Shown here one piece after another: positions 25,175-33,917 of a DNA stretch of 64,000 nt. The position numbers and the translations under genes were made by a program. Position 1 is the first letter of the stretch. Each line of letters begins with the position of its first letter. Source of the DNA: DASXTC01 sp036505635 (GTDB taxonomy: Bacteria; Acidobacteriota; Polarisedimenticolia; JACPZX01; DASXTC01); assembly GCA_036505635.1 (NCBI GenBank), contig DASXTC010000021.1, positions 62,001-126,000 on the forward strand, in the 5' to 3' direction. The notes under the pieces are model-generated. The model was not told the DNA's origin and did no database searches. It was given only the letters and a program-made list of their open reading frames with translations.

Positions 25175-26292
25175 GGGTTTTCCTCGTGGTAGGTGTATGT
25201 CCGGCCCGCGTAGTTGCGGAGCCGGAGCACGCCGTTTGCGTGCTCCAGGACGTAGTTGGGGTTGACCGGGACCTTGCCGCCGCCGCCGGGGGCGTCCACC
25301 ACGAAGGTGGGGACCGCGTACCCGGTGGTGTGGCCGCGCAGGGCTTCGATGATCTCGACTCCCTTCGCGATCGGGGTCCGGAAGTGGGACGTCCCGGTCA
25401 CGGGGTCGCACTGGTAGATGTAGTAGGGCCGGACGCGGATCTTCAGCAGCTCGTGGAACAGCTCCTTGAAGACGGCCGCGTCGTCGTTGATCCCCTTCAA
25501 CAGCACGGACTGGCTCCCCAGCGGGAACCCGCCGTCGGCCAGCATGGTGCAGGCCCGGCGCACCTCGGGGGTGATCTCCTTCGGGTGATTGAAGTGGATG
25601 CTTATCCACAGAGGGTGGAAGCGCCGCATCATCTGGACCAGCTCGGCGGTCACCCGCATCGGCAGGAAGACGGGGACCCGGGTCCCGATCCGGATGAACT
25701 CGATGTGGTCGATGGCGCGCAGCCGGGCCAGCAGCTCCTCGAGCCGCCCGTCCGAGAAGAGGAGCGGATCGCCGCCGGAGATCAGGACATCCCGGATCTC
25801 CTTGTGACTGCGCAGGTATTCGATGGCCGGGTCGAGGCGCGTCCCGAGCAGCATCTCGTTCTCGTCGCCTACCCACCGGGACCGGGTGCAGTACCGGCAG
25901 TAGGAGGCGCACATATTAAGAGGAAGGAGCAGGACCCGGTCTGGGTACCTGTGGACGAGGCCCGGCACTGGCGAATGGCTGTCCTCGGCCAGCGGATCGA
26001 GCATCTCGTTTCTGGAGACCAGGTGCTCCTGGGCGGTCGGGATGACTTGCATCCTGATGGGGCAGCGCGGGTTGATCGGGTCCATCAGCGAGGCCCAGTA
26101 GGGGGTGATCCCGACCGGGAATCGCCCCTGGGCCATCCTGATGCCGCTGACCTCGGACGGGGTCAGCCGGACGTACTTCTGCAGGTCCTCGAGCGAGGCC
26201 AGCCGGCTGCGCATCTGCCAGTGCCAGTCGTTCCAGTGCGTCGGGTCGATCTGTGAGAGTGGTTTGTCGGGGCTAGTCGGTTCGGTCTCCAT
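25171..26292 (-). CDS. kamA: KamA-family radical SAM lysine 2,3-aminomutase
   Basis: Predicted to move the alpha-amino group of L-lysine to C3, giving beta-lysine, using SAM, an Fe-S cluster and PLP. About 373 residues. The cluster motif is CASYCRYC (Cys 128, 132, 135). The two Asp that bind the lysine side chain in the clostridial enzyme are present at the same spacing (YQCDP, and VVDAPGGGGK with the PLP Lys). The glutamate-type enzyme differs at these sites. The C-terminal zinc-binding tail of the clostridial enzyme is absent. Start ATG 26292 has AGAGGA upstream; TTG 26325 is possible. First gene of the four-gene operon. Confidence 0.9.
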   Translation of the reverse strand: METEPTSPDKPLSQIDPTHWNDWHWQMRSRLASLEDLQKYVRLTPSEVSGIRMAQGRFPVGITPYWASLMDPINPRCPIRMQVIPTAQEHLVSRNEMLDPLAEDSHSPVPGLVHRYPDRVLLLPLNMCASYCRYCTRSRWVGDENEMLLGTRLDPAIEYLRSHKEIRDVLISGGDPLLFSDGRLEELLARLRAIDHIEFIRIGTRVPVFLPMRVTAELVQMMRRFHPLWISIHFNHPKEITPEVRRACTMLADGGFPLGSQSVLLKGINDDAAVFKELFHELLKIRVRPYYIYQCDPVTGTSHFRTPIAKGVEIIEALRGHTTGYAVPTFVVDAPGGGGKVPVNPNYVLEHANGVLRLRNYAGRTYTYHEENP

Positions 26293-26607
26293 CAAGTCCT
26301 CTGGGACTCCCGGGATCTCCGACAATGGGAGTCATGCGGGGCGCTTCACCGCCGGGTGGGAGGGACGGAAGATGCGAGGACGCTCCTCGCGAATGGTCCC
26401 GGTGATCTCCAGGACCGGTTGGGAAAGATGATCAGGGTCGGACCGTCAACACGATCGCGAATATCAGTGACGTGGATGATCGAACAATCGACGGTCGAGA
26501 CGATCGTCATCATGCTGGGGATAACATTAACACGATCTGATCGAGTGTCAAGAGTTTGAGAAACGATCCAGCGAATTTTTTTTTGAGGTGAAGTACCCTC
26601 GACGCCG
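26293..26607. other. Divergent regulatory region between kamA operon and xdhC
   Basis: 315 bases, visibly lower in GC than the neighbours, without an ORF. It contains a predicted minus-strand promoter (26523-26551), repeated CACGATC and GATCG words between 26450 and 26560, and a run of nine T at 26576-26584. The predicted kamA leader is about 224 bases. I could not match it to a lysine riboswitch. No clear terminator stem precedes the T run. Confidence 0.5.
26523..26551 (-). promoter_or_regulatory. Predicted sigma-70 promoter of the kamA operon
   Basis: On the minus strand a perfect TTGACA (26551-26546) is followed by 17 bases and AATGTT (26528-26523). Transcription would begin near 26516 and leave a leader of about 224 bases before kamA. 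The -10 is weak, the -35 is exact. Confidence 0.55.
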
Positions 26608-27681
26608 ATGAAGGAGATCCTCAGGGAGATTCTCGATGCGATCGCGCGCGGCGAGGGGGCGGCGCTGGTGAGCATCGTCTCGGCGAAGGGTTCGCTGCCG
26701 ATGTCGCGCCGATCCCGGATGCTGGTGCTCGCCGGCGGAGCGCAGCACGGGACCGTCGGCGGCGGGTGCCTCGAAGCCGACGTCCATGCCATGGGGCGGC
26801 AGGCCATCCGCTCGGCGGAGGCCTCGATCCGACGCTTCACCTTGACCGAGGCCGGCGCCGGCATCGACGGGCTCAACTGCGGCGGGACCGTCGAGATGCT
26901 GATCGAGCCTTTGGGTGGCTCGGCCGGACCGGCCCAGGTGGAGATCTTCCGGCAGGCTCTCGCCGCGCTCGATGAGCGCGTGGAGGTCGTGATGGCGACC
27001 GCGCTAGCGGCGGCGCCCGGCACGGCGGTCCTCGGCAAGGGGCTCATCTCCAGCTCCGGGATGCGGATCGGCACGGGCGCCCTCGAGGCTTCCCCCGCCC
27101 TCAGGGAGCGCGCTGTGGAGGAGGCGCTGGCGATCCTCGGGCAGGACCGAGCCTCGATCGTGACCGCCCCGGACGGCGAGCGCCTCTTTCTGGAGACGGT
27201 GAACGCGCCGCCGAGCCTCTATCTGTTCGGCGGCGGCCACGTGTCGCTGGCGGTGGCGCGCGTCGCGCGTGCGGCCGGCTTCAGGGTCGTCGTGGTGGAC
27301 GACCGCCCCGCGTTCGCCAATCCCGACAGGTTCCCCGAGGCCGACGAGACGCTGGTCCTGCCGATGGAGGAGGCGTTCGCTCATCTGCCGATCGATGCGG
27401 GCTCGTACATCGTGGCGGTCACCCGGGGACACCAGCACGACGAGCCGGTCATCGAACAGGCGATCCGGACGCCCGCCGCCTACATCGGCATGATGGGCTC
27501 GAAGCGCAAGGTGGCCATCATGTGGGAGCGGCTCAAGGCCCGCGGGGCCACCGACGAGGCACTGGCCCGGGTTCATGCCCCTATCGGCCTGCCGATCGGG
27601 GCCGACACGCCTGGCGAGATCGCCGTCAGCATCGTGGCCCAACTCGTCGAGGCCCGGAGGCTGGGCGCGCGCCAGCGTTGA
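26608..27681 (+). CDS. xdhC: XdhC/CoxI-family molybdoenzyme maturation protein
   Basis: Cytosolic accessory protein of 357 residues that inserts or sulfurates the molybdenum cofactor of xanthine-dehydrogenase-type enzymes. N-terminal XdhC_CoxI domain: ALVSIVSAKGSLPMSRRSRM, GTVGGGCLEADV, and a conserved Cys in LNCGGTVEMLIEPL. C-terminal Rossmann domain: LYLFGGGHVSLAVARVARAAG, then YIVAVTRGHQHD and AAYIGMMGSKRKV. The ATG at 26608 has no close ribosome site (GAGGTGA lies 16 bases away). No molybdoenzyme gene is in the window; modBC is 21 kb upstream. Confidence 0.9.
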   Translation: MKEILREILDAIARGEGAALVSIVSAKGSLPMSRRSRMLVLAGGAQHGTVGGGCLEADVHAMGRQAIRSAEASIRRFTLTEAGAGIDGLNCGGTVEMLIEPLGGSAGPAQVEIFRQALAALDERVEVVMATALAAAPGTAVLGKGLISSSGMRIGTGALEASPALRERAVEEALAILGQDRASIVTAPDGERLFLETVNAPPSLYLFGGGHVSLAVARVARAAGFRVVVVDDRPAFANPDRFPEADETLVLPMEEAFAHLPIDAGSYIVAVTRGHQHDEPVIEQAIRTPAAYIGMMGSKRKVAIMWERLKARGATDEALARVHAPIGLPIGADTPGEIAVSIVAQLVEARRLGARQR

Positions 27682-27690
27682 GGGCCGGCC

Positions 27691-30045
27691 TCACGAGGGA
27701 GGAGGGGGGAGGTTCCTCGCCTCCAGCTCGCGGCCACGCCGGACGGCCTCCTGGGCCGCGACCGTCCTGCCGCTGCGGGCGTAGACGTCGGCCAGGACGT
27801 ACTGGCCGAGCGGAGCGTAGTAGTTCTCGGGGGAGGCCTCGAGCGCCCGTTTCGCCTCCCTCTCCGCGCCGGCGAGGTCCCCCGCGTCGAGCAGGGCCTT
27901 CGACAGGTAGTAGCGCCCGACGTGGAACTCGGGGTTGTCCTCCATCGCCGCGCGCAGCTCGCCGACCTGCCCCTTGACGTCGCCTGACAGCCCCAGCAGT
28001 CGAGAGAGGTTGAACTGCGCCTTGAAGGAATGCGGATGGAGAGAGATCTCCTTGCGGTATTCCTCGACAGCCACGCGCGCGTTCCCCTCCGCCTCCAGCG
28101 CCAGCGCGAGGTTGTAGTGGGCGTTCCTGACGTTGGGATCGATCGTGAGGGCCCGCGCGACCTCGGCGCGCGCGCCCGCCGGATCACCCCGGCGCATAGC
28201 GGCGGCGGCGAGCCCGACCGCCGCGGCCGCCTTCCCCGGGGCGATCTCCAGCACGCGCCGGAACATCGCCCCGGCCTCGCCGATCCGGCCCGCGTCGAGT
28301 AGAGTCTCGGCGAGCCTGTAGGCGATCAGATCGTTGGCCGGGTCGCGCTCCAGGAATCTCCGGTACCCGACGAGCGCGTCGTCGATTCGGCCCATCTCCA
28401 CGTACACGTTGGCCATGTTGACCATCGCCCAGTCATGGTCGGGCTTGAGCGCGAGGGTCCTGCGGTACATCTCCAGCGCGAGGGGGAATTCGCGCTCCTC
28501 GAAGTAGGCGTTGCCCAGACGGAACCAGGCGTCGATGACCTCGGGCGCGTCGGCCACCACGCGCCTGAGCTTCTCGATCGCGGTCTTCGAGTCTCCCTTC
28601 AGCTGATCGTCCTTGGCTTCGTGCATCCGGTTGACAATCTCGATCTTGTCCTTGGGATCGGCGAGCTCGCCGCTCCCCTTGCCGGCTGTGTCGACCGTGG
28701 AGCCGATGTAGCCGAGCGCCGCCAGCTTCCTGAGAGTCTCCTCGTCCATCTCCTGCGGGGCGGTGGTGGTGGAGGCCTCCCCCATCTCCCCCTCGATGCG
28801 GGCCAGCATCCCCCGCATCCGGGCCAGCAGCTCGGGCAGTGCCCCCGCGAGGTTCTCGGTCTCCAGGGGGTCCTTCGACGTGTCGTAGATTTCCGGACGC
28901 GGGGCTTCGATGAAGCGATATCGGTCGGTGCGCAGAGTGCGCAGGTCGCTCCATCCAAAGTGATATCGCGGATAAAACGACTCGGAGTAGGCGACCAGGG
29001 GCTCGGAGAGGCTCCGCCCCTCCACCAGCGGCACGAGGCTGCGCCCCTGGCCATGCACGGCGTGGTGGACGCCCAGAAGCTCCAGCACGGTCGGCATGAT
29101 GTCGATGGTGCTTACCACGCCGGGGATGCGCATGCCGGCCAGCCCCGGCCACGGCCCGCTCAGAATCAGAGGCACATGCGTCGAAGTCCCGTAAACAAAA
29201 AACGCGTGGCCCGACTCTTTATGTTCACCGAGGCTTTCTCCGTGGTCCCCAACGACGACCACGAGGGTCCGGCTGGAAAGCCCGGAGCGCGACAGGTCAT
29301 CCATCAGCTCGCCGATGAGCGAGTCCACGTAGGCGATCTCGCCGTCGTAAAGGCGTCCGGCGTAGGCGGTGGCGTACGGCTCGGGCGGATCGTAGGGCGA
29401 GTGGGGGTCGTACAGATGGAGCCATGCGAAGAACCGTTTCCCTCGCTGGTCCCGGATCCAGTCGAGTGCCTTGCCGAGCGTCTCGTCGCCTCGCCGCTGG
29501 ATGTCACCCATGCTGAGAGTCCTGTACTTCGCCAGGTCGAAATCGTCGAAGTAACGGTCGAACCCCTGGGCGATCCCCCACCGGCGATCCAGGACGTAGG
29601 CCGAGACGAATCCTCCCGTCGCGAACCCGTGGGCGCTCAGGACCTCGGCCAGCGTCTCCTCCGACTCGGAGAGGAAGAAGCCTCCGTTGTCTCGCACGCC
29701 GTGCGCGGGCGGATACCTCGAGGTGAAGATCGAGGAGTGGGAAGGAAGTGTGAGCGGGGCCGTCGCATGCGCCTGCTCGAAGAGGGCTCCGCGCGCCGCC
29801 AGCGCATCGAGCTGTGGCGTCAGGATGTCGCGGTCGCCGTAGCATCCGATCCGGTCGGCCCGCGTGGTGTCAAGTGTAACGATGACCAGGTTGAGATCGG
29901 AGGGGGACAGCCCCTCAGGGAGCCGGCCCATACCGCCCCCCGCGCAGCCGGCCAGGAGGGAGACGAAGAGGATTGCTGCGGTCCGCAAAGGGCCAGAGCG
30001 CGTGAGTTCGGGGAATACCGCACGGCTTGACGCGGCGTGGAACAT
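27691..30045 (-). CDS. Alkaline-phosphatase-superfamily (sulfatase-like) lipoprotein with TPR tail
   Basis: Predicted exported lipoprotein, 784 residues. A lipobox LLAGC gives lipid Cys 34 from ATG 30045. The sulfatase-like domain (about 50-460) has metal motifs VIVTLDTTRADRIGCYG and VVGDHGESLGEH. At the position of the formylglycine Cys/Ser it has Thr 99 in APLTLPSHSSIF, and the following Arg is His, so it cannot be converted like a normal sulfatase. It is more likely a Thr-nucleophile phosphatase or transferase. At least seven TPR-like repeats follow (about 490-780). It diverges from the TonB receptor gene. Confidence 0.85.
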   Translation of the reverse strand: MFHAASSRAVFPELTRSGPLRTAAILFVSLLAGCAGGGMGRLPEGLSPSDLNLVIVTLDTTRADRIGCYGDRDILTPQLDALAARGALFEQAHATAPLTLPSHSSIFTSRYPPAHGVRDNGGFFLSESEETLAEVLSAHGFATGGFVSAYVLDRRWGIAQGFDRYFDDFDLAKYRTLSMGDIQRRGDETLGKALDWIRDQRGKRFFAWLHLYDPHSPYDPPEPYATAYAGRLYDGEIAYVDSLIGELMDDLSRSGLSSRTLVVVVGDHGESLGEHKESGHAFFVYGTSTHVPLILSGPWPGLAGMRIPGVVSTIDIMPTVLELLGVHHAVHGQGRSLVPLVEGRSLSEPLVAYSESFYPRYHFGWSDLRTLRTDRYRFIEAPRPEIYDTSKDPLETENLAGALPELLARMRGMLARIEGEMGEASTTTAPQEMDEETLRKLAALGYIGSTVDTAGKGSGELADPKDKIEIVNRMHEAKDDQLKGDSKTAIEKLRRVVADAPEVIDAWFRLGNAYFEEREFPLALEMYRRTLALKPDHDWAMVNMANVYVEMGRIDDALVGYRRFLERDPANDLIAYRLAETLLDAGRIGEAGAMFRRVLEIAPGKAAAAVGLAAAAMRRGDPAGARAEVARALTIDPNVRNAHYNLALALEAEGNARVAVEEYRKEISLHPHSFKAQFNLSRLLGLSGDVKGQVGELRAAMEDNPEFHVGRYYLSKALLDAGDLAGAEREAKRALEASPENYYAPLGQYVLADVYARSGRTVAAQEAVRRGRELEARNLPPPPS

Positions 30046-30161
30046 CGGGGGGCTCCCTCGGTCCGATTCCACTTTATTTAAGTGCAAAGGCGTGATAAAC
30101 AGGAGGCGAAGATCAGTCGGGACCGTTCCGCAGGTCCCCCTATAGCCTCGTGGAGGTCAAA

Positions 30162-32936
30162 ATGAAACACCGATTGGTCAGGCTCGCCACCCTCACCATC
30201 CTGATTCTCGCGGTGCCGCAGGCTCTCTTCGCCCAAAGCCGCAACACGGGGGCGATCAAGGGAATCGTGACCGACGAGACGGGCGGACGGATACCGGGAG
30301 TCCTTGTCGAGATCTCCAGTCCCGACATGATCGGCGGCACCAAGGCTGTCACGACCGACAAGACAGGTTCCTTCAGGTTCCCCGATCTGCCTCCGGGCAC
30401 ATACACGATCACATACAAGATGGATCAATATCAAACGCTGCGGCGCGAGGGGGTTCGCATCGAAGCCACGAAGACCTTCGACGTGGATGCGCAGCTCACG
30501 CCGCATGAGGGCGAGGAGACGATCGTCGTCACGGGAGAGGGGCCCCTGGTGGATGTGACAAACGCGGCGAACTCCCAGAACCTCTCGGAGGAGTACCTCC
30601 AGAACATGCCGGTCGCCAAGTTCCAGCCCGACACCCTGAACCTGGCGCCAGGGATCAACAACGACTCCGCCTTCGGAGGAGGGGGCAGCTCGGCCAACGC
30701 CTACCAGATCGACGGCGTCAACGTGAGCGATCCGGAGGGAGGCACTCCCTTCGCCTTCTTCAACTACAACATCATCCAGGAGGTGCAGCTCGTCGCCCTC
30801 GGGGCTCCTGCCGAGTACGGCAGCTTCACGGGGGTCGTATTCAACAGCATCACAAAGTCCGGCAGCAACGACTTCGGCGGGTTGGTCGAAGCGTACTACT
30901 TCCCGCCCGGCCTCGTCGGGCGCAACACGCGGGATCCCAGCATCGAGTTTCCCAAGATCGAGCGCTCGTACGATACGACGGCGCAGGTGGGGGGGCCCTT
31001 CATCAAGGACAAGCTCTGGTACTTCATCTCGGCGCAATACCTGCGCGACGATAGGAGCTCTGGGGGCCCGCTGAGGACCGAGAAGGACCCCCGGCTCTTC
31101 GGCAAGCTCACCTGGCAGATCAACCCGAACAACACCTTCGAGTTCTGGGGCGAGTGGGACCGCTTCGACGTGACTGGACGCGGAGGTGACGCCTTCACGC
31201 CGCTGGAGGCGACCGTCAGGGAGGACGCCCCCGAGTGGGACTGGAACTTCACGTTCCGTAGCGTGCTCTCCAAGAACGCGACTCTCAACTTCGCCTACAC
31301 GGGGTGGTACGGCTACTTCTATCTGGACCCCGAGAAGGGATACGGTCTTCCGGGCCGGGTCAACAGCAATGGGTACGCCTCGCAGAATTCGCCCTACTAC
31401 TACCTGGCCGACCGGTACAAGCACGTCGCCAACGTCACCCTGTCCCTCTTCTCCGACAGCTTCATCACCGGCAAGCACGACTTCAAGTTCGGCGTCGAGG
31501 TCGAGAGGTCCCGTACCCGGAACCGCTACGGATACCCGCAGGGGGTCTACTACTACGACGTCGTCTACGGGAGTGGCCCGACGAGCCCGAGCAACCCGAT
31601 CTACTATTCCTACGCCTATACCGGGTACTCCTACGACACAAAGGCGACGAGCCAGAGGCTCAGCGCCTTCGTTCAGGACAAGTGGCAGGTCAACGAGCGG
31701 CTGACCATAGAGCCTGGGGTTCGCATGGACTTCAACCGTGGGAGCGTCCCCGGCGAAGCCAACATCTTCAGGACGGCTCCGGTCGCGCCGCGTCTCGGCT
31801 TTTCCTTCGATCTGACGGGAAAGAAGAAGTCCAAGCTGTACGCCCACTACGGCCGCTACTACGAGGCACTCTTCGGCGCCTACTACAACCAACTCATGCC
31901 GAATGGGTTCACCGGTCTCGACGTGTACCTTGTGGATTCCAACGGCTTCTACCTCAACGATCCCAACATCATGTTCGATCCCGCGAATCCCGACGTCACT
32001 CTCAGGGAGTCCTCCCTGTCACACGACGCCCGCAAGCGCCTCGTCGACCGCGATCTGAAACATCCCTACGTCGACCAGTACATACTGGGCGTCGATCACG
32101 ACCTCGGCCATGACATGTCGGTCTCGGGGATGCTGATCTACCGACGCAATAAGGACTTCATCGAGTCGGTCAGCACGAGCGACTTCGAAAAGGTCACGGC
32201 GATCAACGCCGACACAAACGCGCCGGTCAAGCTGTTCAACGAGCTGGACCCCAACGCGCCTCTGTTGATCACCAACCCGAACGGGCTCAAACGGGAATAC
32301 ACGGCTTTGAAGCTCACTTTCGAGAAGCGGTTCAGCAAGAGATGGCTGGCCCTCGCGTCCTACCTCAGGTCCCACGCGACGGGCAACCTCGACAACGTCG
32401 ACTTCAGCAGCAGCCAGGGAAACAATAACAGCGGCCAGAACGGCGGACCCTCGACCTTTCTCGACACGCCCAACTCGTTCATCAACGCCGATGGGACCCT
32501 CTCCAACGACCCGAAGAATGAGTGGAAGATCCAGGGCTACTATCAGGTCCCGAAGGCCGAGGTCGGCTTGTCGCTGATCTATGTCTATTACTCGGGACGG
32601 ACATACACCCAGGTCGGCAGGGCCACTTGTTTCCTGGCGGATCCGATGGACCCCAACTCTTGTTCGGAGAGTTTCAACGGGGCCACGTCGGTGCGCTATT
32701 TTACGGAGCCTCGCGGGAGCCGGAGGCTGGACCCTTACAGCAACCTCGACTTCCGGGCGGAGAAGTTCTTCCCGTTCGAGGGGGGATCCAAGCTCGGAGT
32801 CTTCGCAAATGTCTTCAACGTGTTCAACAAGGGCGAGGACACCGCGCAGTTCATCCGGCAGGGGAGCAGCTTCGGGGACACCCGATTCTTCTCCTCGCCG
32901 CGCACCTTCAGCGTGGGCATGAGGTACAACTTCTAG
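30162..32936 (+). CDS. TonB-dependent outer-membrane receptor with carboxypeptidase-regulatory domain
   Basis: Outer-membrane beta-barrel of 924 residues, Oar-like. Signal peptide LVRLATLTILILAVPQALFAQ; a CarboxypepD_reg beta-sandwich (GAIKGIVTDETGGRIPGVLV to TYTITYKMDQYQ); a plug beginning EETIVVTGEGPLVDV with SANAYQIDGVNVSD; then the barrel, ending GMRYNF with the terminal Phe needed for BAM insertion. The start ATG 30162 has GGAGG five bases upstream. Such receptors are abundant in Acidobacteriota and take up oligosaccharides, peptides or siderophores; the ligand is unknown. The divergent sulfatase-like lipoprotein may act on the same substrate. Confidence 0.92.
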   Translation: MKHRLVRLATLTILILAVPQALFAQSRNTGAIKGIVTDETGGRIPGVLVEISSPDMIGGTKAVTTDKTGSFRFPDLPPGTYTITYKMDQYQTLRREGVRIEATKTFDVDAQLTPHEGEETIVVTGEGPLVDVTNAANSQNLSEEYLQNMPVAKFQPDTLNLAPGINNDSAFGGGGSSANAYQIDGVNVSDPEGGTPFAFFNYNIIQEVQLVALGAPAEYGSFTGVVFNSITKSGSNDFGGLVEAYYFPPGLVGRNTRDPSIEFPKIERSYDTTAQVGGPFIKDKLWYFISAQYLRDDRSSGGPLRTEKDPRLFGKLTWQINPNNTFEFWGEWDRFDVTGRGGDAFTPLEATVREDAPEWDWNFTFRSVLSKNATLNFAYTGWYGYFYLDPEKGYGLPGRVNSNGYASQNSPYYYLADRYKHVANVTLSLFSDSFITGKHDFKFGVEVERSRTRNRYGYPQGVYYYDVVYGSGPTSPSNPIYYSYAYTGYSYDTKATSQRLSAFVQDKWQVNERLTIEPGVRMDFNRGSVPGEANIFRTAPVAPRLGFSFDLTGKKKSKLYAHYGRYYEALFGAYYNQLMPNGFTGLDVYLVDSNGFYLNDPNIMFDPANPDVTLRESSLSHDARKRLVDRDLKHPYVDQYILGVDHDLGHDMSVSGMLIYRRNKDFIESVSTSDFEKVTAINADTNAPVKLFNELDPNAPLLITNPNGLKREYTALKLTFEKRFSKRWLALASYLRSHATGNLDNVDFSSSQGNNNSGQNGGPSTFLDTPNSFINADGTLSNDPKNEWKIQGYYQVPKAEVGLSLIYVYYSGRTYTQVGRATCFLADPMDPNSCSESFNGATSVRYFTEPRGSRRLDPYSNLDFRAEKFFPFEGGSKLGVFANVFNVFNKGEDTAQFIRQGSSFGDTRFFSSPRTFSVGMRYNF

Positions 32937-32959
32937 GGAGCAGCTCAGGAAGGAACGGA

Positions 32960-33295
32960 TCAGGATCCCGGCTGGGCGAGGAAGGCGCGGATTACCGTCC
33001 TGCTCTCCTCATCCTTGATCCGGGTGAAGAGCTTCTCGCCGAGGGTCCGGATCGTCCCGGGGCGGTCGAACGGGAGGCTGGCGTACATCTGGCCTCCCTC
33101 GAAGTGGCAGGGCATGCACTTCGCATGGAGGATCGGGCGCACCACCGAGTCGAAATCAACAGGCGCCGCCGCGGGCGGCGCCACGCGACTCGGACTCGGC
33201 TGTCTCCCCGCCGGATCGACGGCGACTCTCCCCGTCCCGCACCCGGTCGTGGAGACCGCCACCGCGGCGAGCAGCAGCGCGAGGGGGCGATTCAT
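32960..33295 (-). CDS. Small c-type-cytochrome-like lipoprotein
   Basis: Exported protein of 111 residues. The N-terminus LALLLAAVAVSTTGC looks like a lipoprotein signal although the residue at -3 is Thr rather than Leu/Val. After a Pro/Ala linker comes VRPILHAKCMPCHFEGG: CMPCH is a heme-c site in the setting seen in planctomycete-type cytochrome c modules. No distal Met ligand is obvious after the heme site. It converges on the TonB receptor gene with 23 bases between stops. Likely an electron carrier or heme-bound sensor in the periplasm. Confidence 0.75.
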   Translation of the reverse strand: MNRPLALLLAAVAVSTTGCGTGRVAVDPAGRQPSPSRVAPPAAAPVDFDSVVRPILHAKCMPCHFEGGQMYASLPFDRPGTIRTLGEKLFTRIKDEESRTVIRAFLAQPGS

Positions 33296-33308
33296 CGACG
33301 GCCCCGGG

Positions 33309-33749
33309 TCAGATCTGCGAGGTTGGAACGCGGCGGTGGGCGACGATGTCGATGGTGAGTTGCGCCAGCTCGAGGATCCAGGTCGCCTCGGCGATGGCGC
33401 GATCGGCGTCGGCCACGAGCAGCTTCACGACCGGTGTGGGCACCTCGTCGGCGGGCGCGGAGGGGCGCTCGCGCTTGAGATCGCGGTGGATCTCCAGGAT
33501 CCGGTCCTTGCTTGTCGCGACATCCGGTGGGAGCCTGCGGATGTTCTCGGTCAGGACGTCTCCGACGTCGCCCCATCGAGGCACCTCGATCCCCACGATG
33601 CGTAGCATCCCCCTGAAGCAGAGCTCGACGATGTCCCGGGCCTCACGAAAGACGTCGGAGAAGTCCGCCTCGTCGCGCAACGCGTCGAGCGCGTTGAGAC
33701 GCGCCCGTGCGCGATCGAGAAACGCTTCGGCGAGCCGGACGTTGGTCAT
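33309..33749 (-). CDS. HEPN-domain protein
   Basis: Mostly helical protein of 146 residues. The pattern RLAEAFLDRARARLNALDAL, then DVFREARDIVELCFRGML and IEVPRWGDVGDVL, is that of a HEPN domain. The RX4-6H ribonuclease motif of toxin HEPN proteins is not visible, so it is more likely a nucleotide- or protein-binding HEPN. The start ATG 33749 is chosen for AAGGA seven bases upstream; an in-frame ATG at 33767 is an alternative. No antitoxin-like nucleotidyltransferase is adjacent. It diverges from the KimA-like transporter. Confidence 0.72.
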   Translation of the reverse strand: MTNVRLAEAFLDRARARLNALDALRDEADFSDVFREARDIVELCFRGMLRIVGIEVPRWGDVGDVLTENIRRLPPDVATSKDRILEIHRDLKRERPSAPADEVPTPVVKLLVADADRAIAEATWILELAQLTIDIVAHRRVPTSQI

Positions 33750-33917
33750 CGAGGTTCCTTCCACCATCGCTTGGGCCACAATGCCTCCCGGGTCAGATTT
33801 GTTCGCCCACATTGTAGCAAAGGCTGTACCATTCGCCAGAGAATTCTGACGGGATCCGACCTGGGCCCCGCGGGCCTTCCGCTCGCGTGGTAAGTGGAGT
33901 GCTAGACTTCGCGGTTC

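Noticed and set aside
25174..25912. In-frame N-terminal extension of the second ATP-grasp ligase
   Set aside because: It runs antiparallel in reading sense through the conserved KamA core in another frame, and the ligase family starts at ATG 25174 with an ATGA overlap.
12973..26292. The amino-acid gene region as a secondary-metabolite cluster with NRPS or PKS
   Set aside because: No carrier-protein, condensation or ketosynthase domains are present; the adenylate-forming ligase is acyl-CoA type.
26293..26516. Lysine riboswitch before kamA
   Set aside because: The expected L-box core sequence is not present in the minus-strand leader.
33309..33749. HEPN gene as a toxin of a HEPN/MNT toxin-antitoxin pair
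   Set aside because: The RX4-6H motif is not visible and there is no adjacent nucleotidyltransferase gene.
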